DNA from: Beta vulgaris subsp. vulgaris
Lineage: Eukaryota; Streptophyta; Magnoliopsida; Caryophyllales; Amaranthaceae
Assembly (NCBI RefSeq): GCF_026745355.1
Contig: NC_079202.1
Coordinates: 5,969,629 to 6,033,628 of the forward strand
Direction: 5' to 3'
Length of the DNA: 64,000 nucleotides
This document shows positions 11,226 through 22,914 of the stretch, in pieces. Each line of letters begins with the position of its first letter. The stretch's first letter is position 1. Made by a program: the position numbers and the translations under genes. The notes under the pieces were generated by a model that saw only the letters and a program-made list of their open reading frames with translations, was not told where the DNA came from and ran no database searches.

Positions 11226-11597
11226 GGGGTGTTCATTCTGGATATCTGATCCGATCTGAAATTTTGGATCAAAAAAAGTGATCTGAATCTGATCTGGAAA
11301 ATTTCGGATCGGATCGAATATCCGAAATTTTGAAATATCCAAAAACTAAAAAAACAAAAGAAAAGTTCATAAAACAAGTTTCGGATCTGATCATCGAATA
11401 TTCTGTTTTGAAAACGGATATTTCTTTTCGAGTATACGAAAATATCCGGAAAATCCGAAAATTTTCCATGTTTCGGATATCTGAAAATGAAAAGTGTTGA
11501 TCCGTATCCGATCCCAAATACCCGAAAACTAAAAAAGCGGATCGGATATCCGAAAAATCAGATCGGATCGAGCGGATCAAATACTTATGAACACCCC
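11226..11597. mobile_element. Self-complementary foldback MITE-like element
   Basis: The ends are inverted copies of GGGGTGTTCAT (11226-11236) and ATGAACACCCC (11587-11597). The interior is dominated by GGATCGGATATCCGAAA-like words on both strands, so much of the element can pair with itself. Ends of this type are common in plant hAT-like MITEs. I could not find a clean 8-bp target duplication. The long minus-strand open frame crossing it is a by-product of the repeats. Confidence 0.65.
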
Positions 11598-12286
11598 CGG
11601 GTGAGATGAAGAAAAGTTGGAGATTTTTGTGAATTGGTGAGAGAAAGATGAAGAAGAGTGATGGCAGATGAACAAAAACGAGTGGGAAGATGAAATTTCG
11701 GAAGGGAGAAAGGTAGGATGAAGGTTGCGTACTTTGGATACCTGTATAACCATCAAAGACTGTTGAAGTGAGTCTTTCCTGGAAATTAGGAGGCGTTGAG
11801 GACAAAGGAATTTCGGAGTTATCCTTTTTATTTAGTATCAAGACACTTGATTCTAGTAAAATTTATGGATGTTTCGGGGGGAGAGAAAAAGAGGGTTTGA
11901 TAGGATGAAAAGAAGTGAAAGGTTGAAGAGAATGGCTCGGCGGAAATAATAAGGGTACGAATTTGGGCGAAAATTTTGGAAACCGCCCGGTTGACCGGGT
12001 GAATTTTTTTTTTGAAAGATCACATGTTTGATCATGTATGTTCAACCTATAATAAAATACTATAGTCACATATAGTATACTATAATTATAACTATAATTA
12101 TATTTATCTAAAAGAAAGACTCAATAATGCCTTACCATTCATCTAGTTAAATATATATTTATGAGTTGTAACACTATATTATAACTGGGTCTTATTTTGA
12201 AATATATTTCAAGCACTATCAAATGGTAAAAAATTATAATGTTTTGAGTTAGGTAGAAAAAATTATATTCATTTTGTATAATATAA
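11598..12286. other. Non-genic AT-rich stretch
   Basis: Purine-rich sequence (11600-11900) followed by AT-rich DNA. The minus-strand open frames here lack recognisable domains and I see no gene. Confidence 0.5.
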
Positions 12287-13350
12287 TAATTTAGGTTGTT
12301 TGTTCAAAACAAAACTCTAATTTCTCGTTATCCACAAATCTTTTTATGTATTTAAATATAAGTAGAACTCTATTTTTTTAAAATATTTAAAATAAAAATT
12401 AACGACATATATTCCAAATTACGTAGCAAAAGTTATAATAATTTACATAATATTATAATCTAGGTTGTTCATGCAAAATCAAACTCTAATTTTAGTCTAT
12501 CTAGAACTCTTATGTGTATTTAAATCTATGTAGAACTCTATTTTTAAAAATATTTAAAATAAAAATTAATGACATGACAATACTACGTGAAGCTCTCTAT
12601 TTCATAAGTTGTAGAACTATATTGTAAATGTATTTTATTTAAGAGCATATTTTGAGCATTATCCAATGAAACAGAAATTATAATATTCTGAATTACGTAG
12701 CAAAAGTTATACACAATTTACATAATATAATAATTTAGGTTGTTTATGCAAAATTAAACTCTAATTTTAGCCTATCTAGAACTCCTTATATATTTAAATT
12801 GATGTTAGAAGTCTATTTTTGTAAAAGAGTTATCGTTATCCAAAACTCCTTTTATGTATTTAAACTAGTCTTCTATGTACGCGATGCGTGCGTCGATTGT
12901 TTGAGTCTATTCTTGATAATTTTCACCAAAATATATTTATATAAGTGTGATTTATAATTATTGTTATACAAACTACTGTAATATATAAAATTTTTAGAAA
13001 TTGAGATCAACATTTAGAGATGTAAAGTTTTATAGTCAAATTAACATTGTAATTTTTTTTATTGAGTAACTATTTTTCTCATTATGTCAAGTTACTTTGT
13101 TAATTCTTATCTAATTTATAATTGGAATTTTTGACCCATCTTTAAATTAGAAAATGATATAATTGTACAAAATTTGAATATCCAGTTAAGTATATATATT
13201 TAGCTAAGGATAAAAAAGACATTTCATTGGGGACATCATAGCTCCCCCTTGGTTTATATAATGGAGATATATGTAAGACTCTTTTTTAAAAAATATTTAA
13301 AATTAAAATTAATAACATAAGAATCCTACGTGGCGCTCTCTATTTCATAA
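12287..13350. repeat. AT-rich tandem repeat, split by a Helitron
   Basis: Three to four degenerate copies of a unit containing ATAATTTAGGTTGTT, CAAACTCTAATTTTAG, TAGAACTC and AAATATTTAAAAT words begin near 12290, 12460 and 12730. The last copy is interrupted at 12863/12864 by a Helitron and resumes at 13268. Spacing varies between about 165 and 270 bp because some units hold extra sequence. Confidence 0.75.
12864..13267 (-). mobile_element. Small non-autonomous Helitron (copy A)
   Basis: Read on the minus strand it starts TCTCCATTATATAAACC, preceded by A, and ends with a CG-rich palindrome (CGACGCACGCATCGCG) followed by CTAGT, with T next. These are the hallmarks of Helitron ends (5'-TC, 3' hairpin, CTRRT, insertion between A and T). 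At 404 bp with no coding sequence it must be moved in trans. It shares both ends with the element at 22915-23967. Confidence 0.8.
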
Positions 13351-13355
13351 GAGGT

Positions 13356-14140
13356 TCACAAAAGTAACCACATTCATTCGAAAGAGAAATCCCATTCATT
13401 AATAACAGTAAATTGATTAGTTTCTCGTTTAGTCATACAAGTAATCTCGTTTAATTAATGAGTAACCTCGTCTTATCTTATGAGTAACCCCACTTATTCA
13501 TACTAAGCTAGTAGCTTCATTTATTTATATGAGTAACCTCATCTTAATCATACGAGTAACCCTAATGGTTCACAAAAGTAATACTCATACAAGTAACTTC
13601 ACTTAATCATATGAGTAACCCAGTTGTTCACAAAAGTAACATCATTTCTTCATACAACTTCACTTAATTATATGACAACCCTATTTAATCATATGAGTAA
13701 CCACAATTATTTAAAAAAGTAACCCCATTTATTCATACAAATAACCTCATTTATTCATACGAGTAACCTTATTCGTTCACATGAGTAACCTCATTTAATT
13801 ATACAATAATCTTATCTAATCATACAAGTAACCTCAATTGTTTACAAAAGAAACCTCATTTTTTTATATGACTAACCTCATTAGTTCACAATATTAACCT
13901 TATTTAATCATACAGTAACCTTATTTGATCAAGTAACCCCAGTTGTTCACAAAAATAGCCCATTTTTTCATACGAGTAACCTCGTTCGTTCATCAAAATA
14001 AACTGAGTAGTATTCCCTTTTGTAATAAAAATAACCACATTTGTTACAAGAGTAACACCCTTTTATTGCCAAGAGTAAACATATATTCATACAAGTAACT
14101 TCATTTGTTCATAAGAGTGACTCCATTTATTCATAAGGGT
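13356..14140. repeat. Degenerate minisatellite, about 28-30 bp units
   Basis: Roughly 25 imperfect copies of a unit built on TCATACGAGTAACCTCATT and TTCACAAAAGTAACC words. The core GAGTAACC or AAGTAACC recurs throughout. No coding potential. Confidence 0.85.
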
Positions 14141-14707
14141 TTGTGCACAAAGGGTCAACTTCAAAAGGCCATATCTCATAGCACACTTAATATTTTGGGA
14201 AGATTCAAGTTCGAGATGAAAATTTGGATCTATAGTTTCCAACACCTGGTCAAAATCTTGATTCTGATGGGAAATGAGTGAGAAATGACCATTTGAAAAT
14301 AAGCTGACGGGCTGATAAGTTGTCGCGCGCGCGGCCACGCCTATAATTTCACGTGTGGCCGGTTATATGCAAGACGCGCTTAAAAAAGAATGATAGAAGT
14401 TATATTTGTACAGAGATTATGGGAAAATCAAACTTACTTATACTTTATAATTACCTAATGTCGATTTTCAGTTTTAAATTTTATAGAGGTTTGGAAGAGG
14501 AAGAAGATTGAGAAAAGTTTCATGTAGTGTTTTTGTTTGTTTGACATTTTCTTTTTTTTTTTGGTTACTTTATCGGTACACTGAGTAACTGCTTCAGTTA
14601 GTTTTGTTAGTGCAATTCTTTTTAATGTATTGATGGTTGGATTTGTAATATTTATTAGTAGTGGTGGGTATTTAGGTAATTAAGGGTGGACACCAAAAGG
14701 TCATGAG
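14141..14707. other. Non-genic stretch beside the LINE
   Basis: Unique-looking AT-rich sequence with a short CGCGCGCGCGG tract near 14322. No gene or repeat end is recognised. It forms the flank of the LINE poly(A) end. Confidence 0.5.
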
Positions 14708-17700
14708 TTTTTTTTTTTGAGGAGAAACATGTTAGACATTCATTAAGGTAGGGCCAAAGTGTCCATCAGTACATATGGAGCTATTTTAGAGGGAACATGA
14801 TTCTCCCATCTCTAATCAATTCCAAAAGGTAAAAGTCTAGCTAGGTGATTGGCAACGAATTACCATCCTTACACACATGACACCATGCAACAACTTCAAA
14901 GGAATTACATAAAGAAAAAGAGTCAAGATCTGAAAAGAAAATAGTTTCCTTGGACAAACGTGAAACAAGAGATTGGCAATGCATTTCAAATGTGACATGT
15001 GAATGATTGTGGAGACGAGCCATGCGCACAGCTAGACATAATGCCTTTCCTTCCATTACTACCACCGCCCACCATGCTCGAACTTGTCGACGAGCAGACG
15101 AGATAACTTTCCCCTGCTCATCTCGTGCGACTACTCCCAAGCCCACCCAACAGTCCTCCCCACATATGCGTCAGAGTTGATCTTCACCGAGCCACACACA
15201 GGGGGCACCCAACGTCTTGAGCTGTTGCCTACAAACGTTCTGCTTGGAGCGTATATGCGCTGGGCATATACATCGTAATCAACTCGAGCCCTGCACGCTT
15301 TCTCCACTAGCACTTGGTTAGACAATCCCCACCTGCGAAAACAACTTGGTTGTGTCTGAACCATACCATCCATGTCACTACACCCACAACACTCACCTTC
15401 TCCTCTTCCACATCGTTCCTTGACTCAAACAACTCCAACAGACTCGCCTCACTCGAAAGGATCAACTCACCAAACCCCATAAGATCCCACATTTCTTTCA
15501 CGTTTGGGAAAGTAAATAAAGCATGACACTGGGTTTCAGAATTAGCATTGCACAAGGGACACACATCATTGTCAAAGAAATGACGGTATTTGAGGAAAGA
15601 CCTAACCGGGAGAGTAGAAGAGCAACACCTCCATAACAAGTGTCTCGCCTTTGGAGAGAGATGAAAATTGTCAAGGTTCCCACCCTTTCCAACCTTGTAG
15701 GCCGTTTTTACTGTATCACGACCATCCTTCGAGAAAGCCTAACATAAAGAGTTTTCGGGCCGTCTAATATTATAAGGATGGCTCGAGCATCCTCCTCCTC
15801 AAAATTCTCCAAGATAAAGTCATGCCTCCATTCACAAGTCTCTCTATCAATCAAATCCTTCACAAAATTAATCCTATGCACAAGAGCACTCGACAAGAAA
15901 CGACTATCCTCTTTCAACAACCACATATCACACCAAACACTTATTTTCTCTCCGTCGCCAACCCTCCATATAATTTCCTCCTTAATAAGAGCTTTAGAAT
16001 CCCAAATACTACGCCAAGAAAAGCTACCAATAGGATCAAGATAAGAGTCAAGGAAGGAAGAGTTAGGATAGTACTTAGCTTGCATGGCACGGGAGAGCAG
16101 AGAGCCTGGGGATTGAATTAACCTCCAAGCCTGCCTTCTAAGCAAAGCCTCGTTAAATACACCCAAATCATGAAAACCCAAACCACCGAAACATTTTGGT
16201 TGGCACAAAGCTTCCCAACTTTTCTAGTGAATCTTACGCTCCGCCCCTTGATGACCCCACCAAAATTAAGCCATAGCTGCATGAATGTCTTGGATAATAC
16301 TGACTGGGATTTTATACACTCCCATCAAGTAGGTGGGAATGGCTTGAATCACAGCTTTTAGAAGAACTTCTTAACCTGCTCTAGATAACAATTTTTCTTT
16401 CCAACCCTGAAGTTTTTTCGACACATGGTCTTTCATTTTCGCGAACATGGTTTTCTTCGATCTCCCTGCAATACTAGGAACCCCTAAATCAAGTGACCCT
16501 CAACATGCCTCATAGCCAAAAAAATCATTCAAACCATGTCTCTGCACAGCACACACCCCTTTGCTAAAGGACACTTCCGAGATTTCAATATTTATTTTCT
16601 GTCCGGATGCAACCTTGTATTTGTTGAGAATATCAATTATAGTTGTGCATTCTCGTCGGTTAGCTCTAAAAAAAGGCAAATTGTCATCAGCAAATAGTAA
16701 GTGAGAAATTTCAGGTCCATTTTGACTTGCTTTCACACCATGAATATGTTTTTCTCTAGTAGCCTTGTTTAGCATTGCAAAAAAAAAAAAAGCATCAGCT
16801 ACCAAAATAAACAAATAAGGAGATATTAGGTCACCTTGTCTCAAACCCCTCGAGAGAATAACAGATCCACAAACGTTCCTATCCACTAAGAATAACACAC
16901 AGAAGACACACAATCAATAATCAACTGAACCTATGAACCTATGAAGACACACAAGCAATAGAGCTTTAAGAAAGCTTCACTCTACACTGTCATATGCCTT
17001 ACTCTTATCCATTTTCATAGAAATGTGGCCCCATCTACCCCAGAAATGATATTTCATAAAATGAAAACTTTCCAGGGCAATGAGAGCATTATCAGTATTC
17101 TGGCAACCCGAAACAAAAGCACTCTGGTTCTCCAAAACAATATCAGGTAATATCAATTTAAGTCTATTTGCAACCACTTTTGAGGCCAACTTGTAAATGG
17201 CATTACATAAACTAATAGGACGGAACTCGGAGACCTTAGTAGGAGACTTTACCTTGGGGATCAAAGCAACCAAAGTAGAGTTGACATACTTAGGGGGGAG
17301 CGTACCATGTACAATCCCAATAACAGCCATAACAACATCCTCTCCCACAATGTGCCAAAATTTATGATAAAAGATCATGTGCATACCATTTGGACAGGAG
17401 CTTTGCACGGGTGCATTTGGTTTAATGCAGTCTAAACGTCTTCTTTGGTGTACGACCGGGTAAGGTCAGAATTTATCAAAAGAAATAACTGGGGAAAGAG
17501 AAGAGAGCACTTCATCCATACCAGCCTGGGAGGGATGGCAAGTAGTGAATAAAGTATCATAATAATCATAGAAAACATTTTCAACATCAGCTTCCTCAGT
17601 TTGCCGAACCCCACCTCTATCAAACAATCCTGCAATATAGTTACGTGTCTTCCTCTCGGACGCTTTATGATGGAAGTACTTCGTATTTTTGTCACCATCC

Positions 17701-18036
17701 CTAAGTTCTGCAACATGGGACCTCATATACCAGTACGCCTCTTGTTTCTCTAGCAAATCATCCAATTGTTTTTGGAGAGCAACATTACTCTCACTATCAG
17801 CCGCCGATGAGCCTTGACACTTTGAAGCTTTTCTTCCACCTCTGCTATTTTCTTCCCGAAATTTGTAAACTTCCCCTCGCTCCACTTCCCTAACTTGGTG
17901 GCCACACTGCTCATCTTTTGCACAATATTCCCCAGCCCTTGAACACCACACGCATCACGGACAATCCCCTCACAGTCGGGGTCAAGTAACCAGGCGGTTT
18001 TGAAGTGTCTCCTTCGACGCCTCTTCTTGAAATGAA
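14708..18036 (-). mobile_element. L1-type LINE, 3' fragment (first of three pieces)
   Basis: The minus-strand element ends in a poly(A) tail, seen as a T run at 14708-14718. It contains, from 5' to 3' on the minus strand, the end of the endonuclease-RT linker, reverse transcriptase, a zf-RVT domain and an RNase H-like domain. At about 18036 the frame stops abruptly inside the linker, at an RRRRRHFKTAWLLDPDC-like stretch. The matching upstream endonuclease piece is at 33592-33943. Confidence 0.9.
14841..18030 (-). pseudogene. LINE ORF2 remnant: linker, RT, zf-RVT, RNase H
   Basis: The frame is broken many times. RT pieces: a DGMHMIFYHKFW start near 17390, LVALIPKVKSPTKVSEFRPISLCN near 17210-17285, GLRQGDLISPYLFILVADA near 16790-16845, and LLFADDNLPFFRA near 16665-16705 with the catalytic Asp pair. 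A zf-RVT region (CPLCNANSETQCHALFTF) lies at about 15510-15570. An RNase H-like end (CGSVKINSDAYVG near 15160-15200, then GLGVVARDEQG near 15110-15145) closes the ORF. In an active LINE this protein nicks target DNA and copies the RNA in place; this copy is dead. Confidence 0.88.
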
Positions 18037-19162
18037 AAATATTTGAAATACTATTTGGATTTGAAAAAGGAGTTTAAATGGGCTTGAGGAATCCAAATAC
18101 TAATTGGACTAGGAAAAGGGACTTCTAAAAATAATGTTAAAAGTTTTATTCATTAATTATATTCATCATTCAACTCTACTTAAAACCCGATTGTCTTTTC
18201 TTAAGCCCAAAAGGAAAACATACCTATAAATACTTTAAACCCAAATATTTTACCCACACAAAAACTTTCTTTCTCCTCCCTCGTAAAAAAACAGGCCATC
18301 CCTATTTTCTTTCTCCCTCTTCACGTTTTTCTTCCTCCTTCATTTTCTTCTCTTCCAAGAAACACTTTCTTCCTCAACAAGAAATCCTTCACTTCACGCC
18401 ACCACCGCCGACCACAGTGACTTTTCCAACTGCAGTGCTGTCTTCGGCCAGCGCCTCTTCCTTGTTCTTCTTTCATGTGTTGGTTTGATTACTTTTCTTC
18501 TTCCTTAAGTTTTGATTTATGATTTTTTTTGTATGTTTTGTTTAGTACTAATTATGATTAGATGCTTTAATTTACTATTTTAATGATGAATCTATGATTA
18601 TATAAATTATATATTGAAAGAATAAAAATTCAGGTTTGATTATTATGTTCGAATTGAAATTTTAATTATCAAAGCATGAATTTTTAGGGTGTTAAAGATT
18701 GGAAAATCATAGTAGCATGTTCTAAATTATGAAATTGATTAAACTTATGAATTTAAGCATGTTTAAGTATGTTTAAAGGGAGTTTTAATAAATTATAAGT
18801 TTTTTGAATAGAAAGGTTGTTATTAATGGAGTTTTATGGATTTTAATGACTAACATAGTAGTAATATGCTAGGGAGTATAAGTAATTGAAGTTTTAATGA
18901 TGAAAACAACTTTTAAATATTTTTAAAGGAGATTTAAAGTATTTTAAAGTTGTTGGTATTTATTTGGAGTATTGATTATAAATTTGTTGGTTATTTTAGG
19001 CAGAGATTTCTCTGTAGGCGACTTCCAAAGTTGTTAAATTGACCTATCAATTTGTCTACATAAGGTACGTACATACATGTGTGTTGTTTGATGTAGTATC
19101 ATGATTTTAGGAAGGAAAGTGAACATGTATAGGAACTTTGTGAGTTCATATATGATTGCTAT
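18036..19162 (+). repeat. Long LTR, fragment 1 (U3, promoter and leader)
   Basis: The sequence joins the LINE linker at about 18036 and has the layout of an LTR on the + strand: U3, a TATA box at 18224, then a pyrimidine-rich leader (18245-18480). It is interrupted at 19162 by the copia element. No internal retrotransposon genes accompany it, so it is probably a solo LTR whose other fragments are at 22727-22914 and 32548-33591. The expected TGTAAT-type start is not seen, so a few bases may be lost at the left junction. Confidence 0.6.
18224..18232 (+). promoter_or_regulatory. TATA box of the long LTR
   Basis: CTATAAATA is followed within 30 bp by a pyrimidine-rich leader, as in plant LTR promoters. 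Confidence 0.55.
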
Positions 19163-19265
19163 TGTTATTTCCCTAGGAACACTACAAGAGGGGGGGTGAA
19201 TTTTACAGTATTTCCCTTGTCACAGAATTGAGAAATGCTTAATAAGTTATGTTTTAGACCTTCAA

Positions 19266-19469
19266 CTAAAAATACATTTTCAATGGAGTGTAGTGGTGAC
19301 TTACCAACCTTACCCATGCAACTATGTTACCTTTCTTATTATCACCAAATGTTACACTTCCACCTTCATAGGTTTTGAGTGAGAGAAACTTAGTTTTGTC
19401 TCCTGTCATGTGCTTGGAACAACCACTATCGAGATACCATGTGTTGTTCCCCCTCACTCCAACCTGCAA
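19266..19469 (-). pseudogene. Copia protease start, truncated
   Basis: This 68-codon open frame contains NNTWYLDSGCSKHMTGD, the copia-type aspartic protease motif, then GGSVTFGDNKKG. Homology ends there, at the internal deletion. The remaining pol domains are absent. Confidence 0.85.
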
Positions 19470-21298
19470 AAATCAACTAGGTGTTAGTTGTAGGAACCCC
19501 ATCTTTCGTGGGTTCCTGTTCTTGACTAGGATTTGTTTTGACAACCCATTTTTTCTTACTTATTGTCACATTTTTCCCAATCATCTCAGATTTTTGTTGA
19601 CATTGATTTATGTAATGACCTACCTTGCCACAATACATACAGAACTTATCACTAGGTAGATCAACATATTTCTTTGTCTTGTTCCTTTTCTTGTAGTTTT
19701 CAAAACCAAGACCTTCCTTCCTCTTGGTCTGTGGTTTCTCAATCCACTTAGGAACTTTCATGATTTTGCCTCTGTTCCTTGCGACAACCAGTTCCTTTTT
19801 AAGATTACAGATCTGTTCCTTTAAAATATTTTTTTCTTTATTCAATTTTTCAATCTCAGATCTGTATCCTTTCAAAGGGGTTGATCTTATATCAAAGGAA
19901 CTCAGAACAGGGACAAACTCCTTCAAGTGTGAAATCTCTAAATTAATTAGATAATTTTCATTTTTAAACTTTCGTAATATTCTTTGATTTTTAAGTTTTT
20001 ATCAAATAAATCAAAGAATCTTGTTTCAACATCTGTTCTCATTTTCTTTAGCCATTCTATGTGTTCCTTGCAAACTCTTTAAGGCTTGTTCCGTTTGTTT
20101 CGTTTTTCACGTTCATCTCTACATTCAAGAATTGCATCATAAAGAAGATCATATATTTCAGCCTAGTTTTACATCTAAGTCTGACTCAAGACCATGTTGA
20201 CTTACCTCAACTTTTTCTTCATCTTCTTTTTCGTCAGTGTTTGCCATGAGGCAAAGGTTTGCTGTTTCTTCAGTTGGTTGTTCCTCTTCCTCTTCCGTCT
20301 CTGAATCTCCCCAAGCAGCTATCATAGCTTTGCGCACATTTGCCTTAGAGAAAGGTGCTTTGATTCTTTGTTCCTTTCAGCAAAGCGTTCCTTGTTCCTT
20401 TCTTTGGTTTTGTCATTTTCCCAAAGAGGACATTCCTTGATGAAGTGATCTGTACTACCACATTTATGACAAGCAGCTTTGTTAGAAAATTTCTTAGTTT
20501 TACCTTTGAAGTTTCCATTCTTCATGTTCCTATACATCTTTCGAAATTTTCGAACCATGAGGGCTGCTTCTTTCTTCTTCGATCCGAATCATCTTCATCA
20601 TCTGCTTTGAGAGCAATTGATTTTGATTTGGAGCTTTCACCATATTCAGTATCAAGGTGAAGCTCATGAGTCATAAGTGACCCTGCCAGCTGTTCTAAGT
20701 TGAACTTAGTGAAGTCTTTTGTTTCTTGAAGAGCAGTGACTTTAGCCATCCATCTCCTTAGGAAGACTCCTAAGAACCTTTCGAACCTGTTCCTCAGATG
20801 AAATAAACTTTCCAAGAGAAGCCAACTCATTAATAGTTAGTAAAAGAGTAAACATGTCTCGGATGCTTTCTTTAGATTTCATGCAGAACAGTTCATATTG
20901 ATTCATAAGTAAATCAATTTTCGATCTTTTAACTTCATTAGTTCCTTCATGGGTTACTTCTAGTAAATCCCATATTTGCTTTGCGGATTTGCATCCCATG
21001 ATCCTATTATGTTCATGGGGTCCAAGTCCACAATGCAACAGTTTAATAGCCATGGCATTTACTTCCATTTTTTCAAAATCAGATTTGCATAATCAGAGAG
21101 GGGTTTTAGAGTTACCTCATTTTTGTCATTTGTAGTTGTGACTTCGAAATCACCAACTTCAATGACTCTCCATACCTGATAGTTTTCAGCTTTGATGAAT
21201 ATCTCCATGCGGTTCTTCCCATAGTTGTAGTACTTCCCATTGAACATAGGAGGCCTTTGAGTGGAATAACCTTCTTCAAGTTTCTCGGTGGTATTCAT
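19470..21298 (-). pseudogene. Copia gag with two zinc knuckles, frameshifted
   Basis: The start is at 21298 (MNTTEKLEEGYSTQRPPMF), a DUF4219-like opening, followed by a UBN2-type capsid (KSAKQIWDLLEVTHEGTNEV near 20930-20990). Frame breaks occur near 21075, 20750 and 20550. A CHKCGSTDHFIKEC knuckle (CX2CX4HX4C) is near 20430-20475, and a second one, CMYCGKVGHYINQC, near 19605-19650. A lysine/glutamate-rich region between them (about 19780-19870) may form a coiled coil. Gag would package the element's RNA. Confidence 0.85.
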
Positions 21299-21349
21299 TG
21301 TTCCTTGGATCTTTTTCTCAATAGGGTTTCCTATCTTACGTGAGTTCTA

Positions 21350-21361
21350 GCTCTGATACCA
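21350..21361 (-). other. Primer-binding site of copia element
   Basis: On the minus strand it reads TGGTATCAGAGC, two bases after the 5' LTR end; initiator Met-tRNA type. Confidence 0.9.
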
Positions 21362-21363
21362 AT

Positions 21364-22726
21364 TGTTATTTCCCTAGGAACACTACAAGAGGGGGGTGAA
21401 TTGTAGGTGTAGAAATAAACGTAACTTTTTGCGGAAATTAAAACTTAAACGAATAAACAAGCTAAAGGAACACAAGGGATTTTTACGAGGAAAAACTTCT
21501 TGGGCCCAACAAGAAGAAACAACCTCGACCACTAGGGATTTTAAACTCAACTTTTTCACTAATTAGGCCAAACAACTTTGTTACAACCTAATTCTAACTC
21601 GAGCCACACCTTGAGTTCCTAAACTCAAGTTCCTGAGCCACTGTTCCCTTAACAGTAGTTTCTCTAACTTCACTCGAAGTTTTCTCACTCATACAAGCTT
21701 CACTCAAAGCTTCTCTCTTACAGAACTTCACTCAAAGTTCCCTTACCCCAAAAACCAAAATACAATTGATCGAAATAAGCTTAGTGGAATTAGAGTAAGA
21801 AAGCAAAGAACAAATGGCTATTATGAGAGAATGAAGGCACTGACACTTAATTAGTTAAACTCACTTAATTACTTAGTCAGACACATTTGGAACTATTAGA
21901 CTTCAATATTTATAGTGAATAACACAAAGAACGTGGGAGTAAAACTGATTACATGTTAATCCATTAACCCATGATGTTCCTTCCCCTAAGGAACACGTTT
22001 CTCATCATGTCCCATGATCCCATGATCTCAATGAACGTGGATATATTTTAGCCACAACTCCTAAGTAATAGGAGTTCCTTGAGCTTTATCCGAAAATCAG
22101 TTTATATAAAACAGCTTTTATCTTAAAACTGAATTTTTAATCTTTAAGAAAATAATATCTTTTAAAACAAATTCTTTATAAAACCGGATATATTTTTCTT
22201 TATTTTCCGAAAAACAAAATCTTTTTCTTAAACAGATTTTCGTTTTAAAACTGATTTTATCATTTGAAATTAGATAAAACTAATTTCCTATAATTTAGGC
22301 ATGACTTACTCAATTGCACAATTGTACCGTTATACTTTTGCACGCCTAAGTCTAGTTCCTTTTATTAACCAAGTTCCTTTAACAAATTCGTTTAGTGCCA
22401 CTTAGTTTGTTCCTTAGAAAGGAACAAACTCTCATTCTCAAATAAAACTGCCACTGTTCCTTATCATCCTTACTTTGTTCCTTTACACTGGAACTAGAAA
22501 ATAAAACGCCTAGCTTTTATTCTTCTTGATCCAATGCTTCTCCAGTATCAACTTATAGAAACTTCTTTACTTGCCTTTGAAATCCTCTCTTGACTTCTTC
22601 CTTGACTTCGTATTCTCCCAGTTCCTTTCATTGATACCTTAAACATCATACACTTAAATAACTCATTAGTTCACTACTTAGTTTGCATCTTTGTTTCTTT
22701 GTCATCATCAAAACTAGGATTCAACA
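21364..22726 (-). repeat. 5' LTR of copia element (1363 bp)
   Basis: On the minus strand it starts TGTTGAATCC at 22726 and ends GGGAAATAACA at 21364. The same terminal 40 bp recurs at 19163-19202, the remnant of the other LTR. No coding content. Confidence 0.88.
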
Positions 22727-22914
22727 TCTATTATGTTGGATTTTACATGTTTTATGCCTGTGTGCGAACATGTTAAGTATGAGATTTATATCATGTTTGT
22801 ATTGAATATTGATGCAAGCATGTTGATTGGGAACTTTATTTATTAATTCACATGGGGGAATTAATGTATTTATTAGTTGGATTATGATTGAATCATGTGT
22901 TCCCTTATATTATT
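22727..22914 (+). repeat. Long LTR, fragment 2
   Basis: Sequence between the copia target duplication and the Helitron end. It is assigned to the interrupted LTR by position only. Confidence 0.5.

Larger units (their letters stand above)
19163..22726 (-). mobile_element. Ty1/copia retrotransposon, internally deleted (SIRE/Maximus-like)
   Basis: On the minus strand it begins with a full 5' LTR (22726-21364), a primer site, gag and the start of pol. It then ends with only about 40 bp of the 3' LTR (19163-19202). Its ends are TG...CA, and the flanks GCTAT (19158-19162) and TCTAT (22727-22731) form a near-perfect 5-bp target duplication. Everything from integrase onward and nearly all of the 3' LTR is missing, so it is a deletion derivative. 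The gag type and LTR start (TGTTGAATCCTAGTTTTGAT) suggest the SIRE/Maximus lineage. Confidence 0.88.

Noticed and set aside
11269..11841. 190-codon minus-strand open frame
   Set aside because: Most of it lies in the self-complementary foldback element; the sequence is repetitive (IRSDFSDIRS-like) and has no recognisable domain.
13356..14140. Possible CRISPR-like array of about 30-bp repeats
   Set aside because: Units are degenerate and contiguous, with no unique spacers of constant length, in a plant nuclear context.
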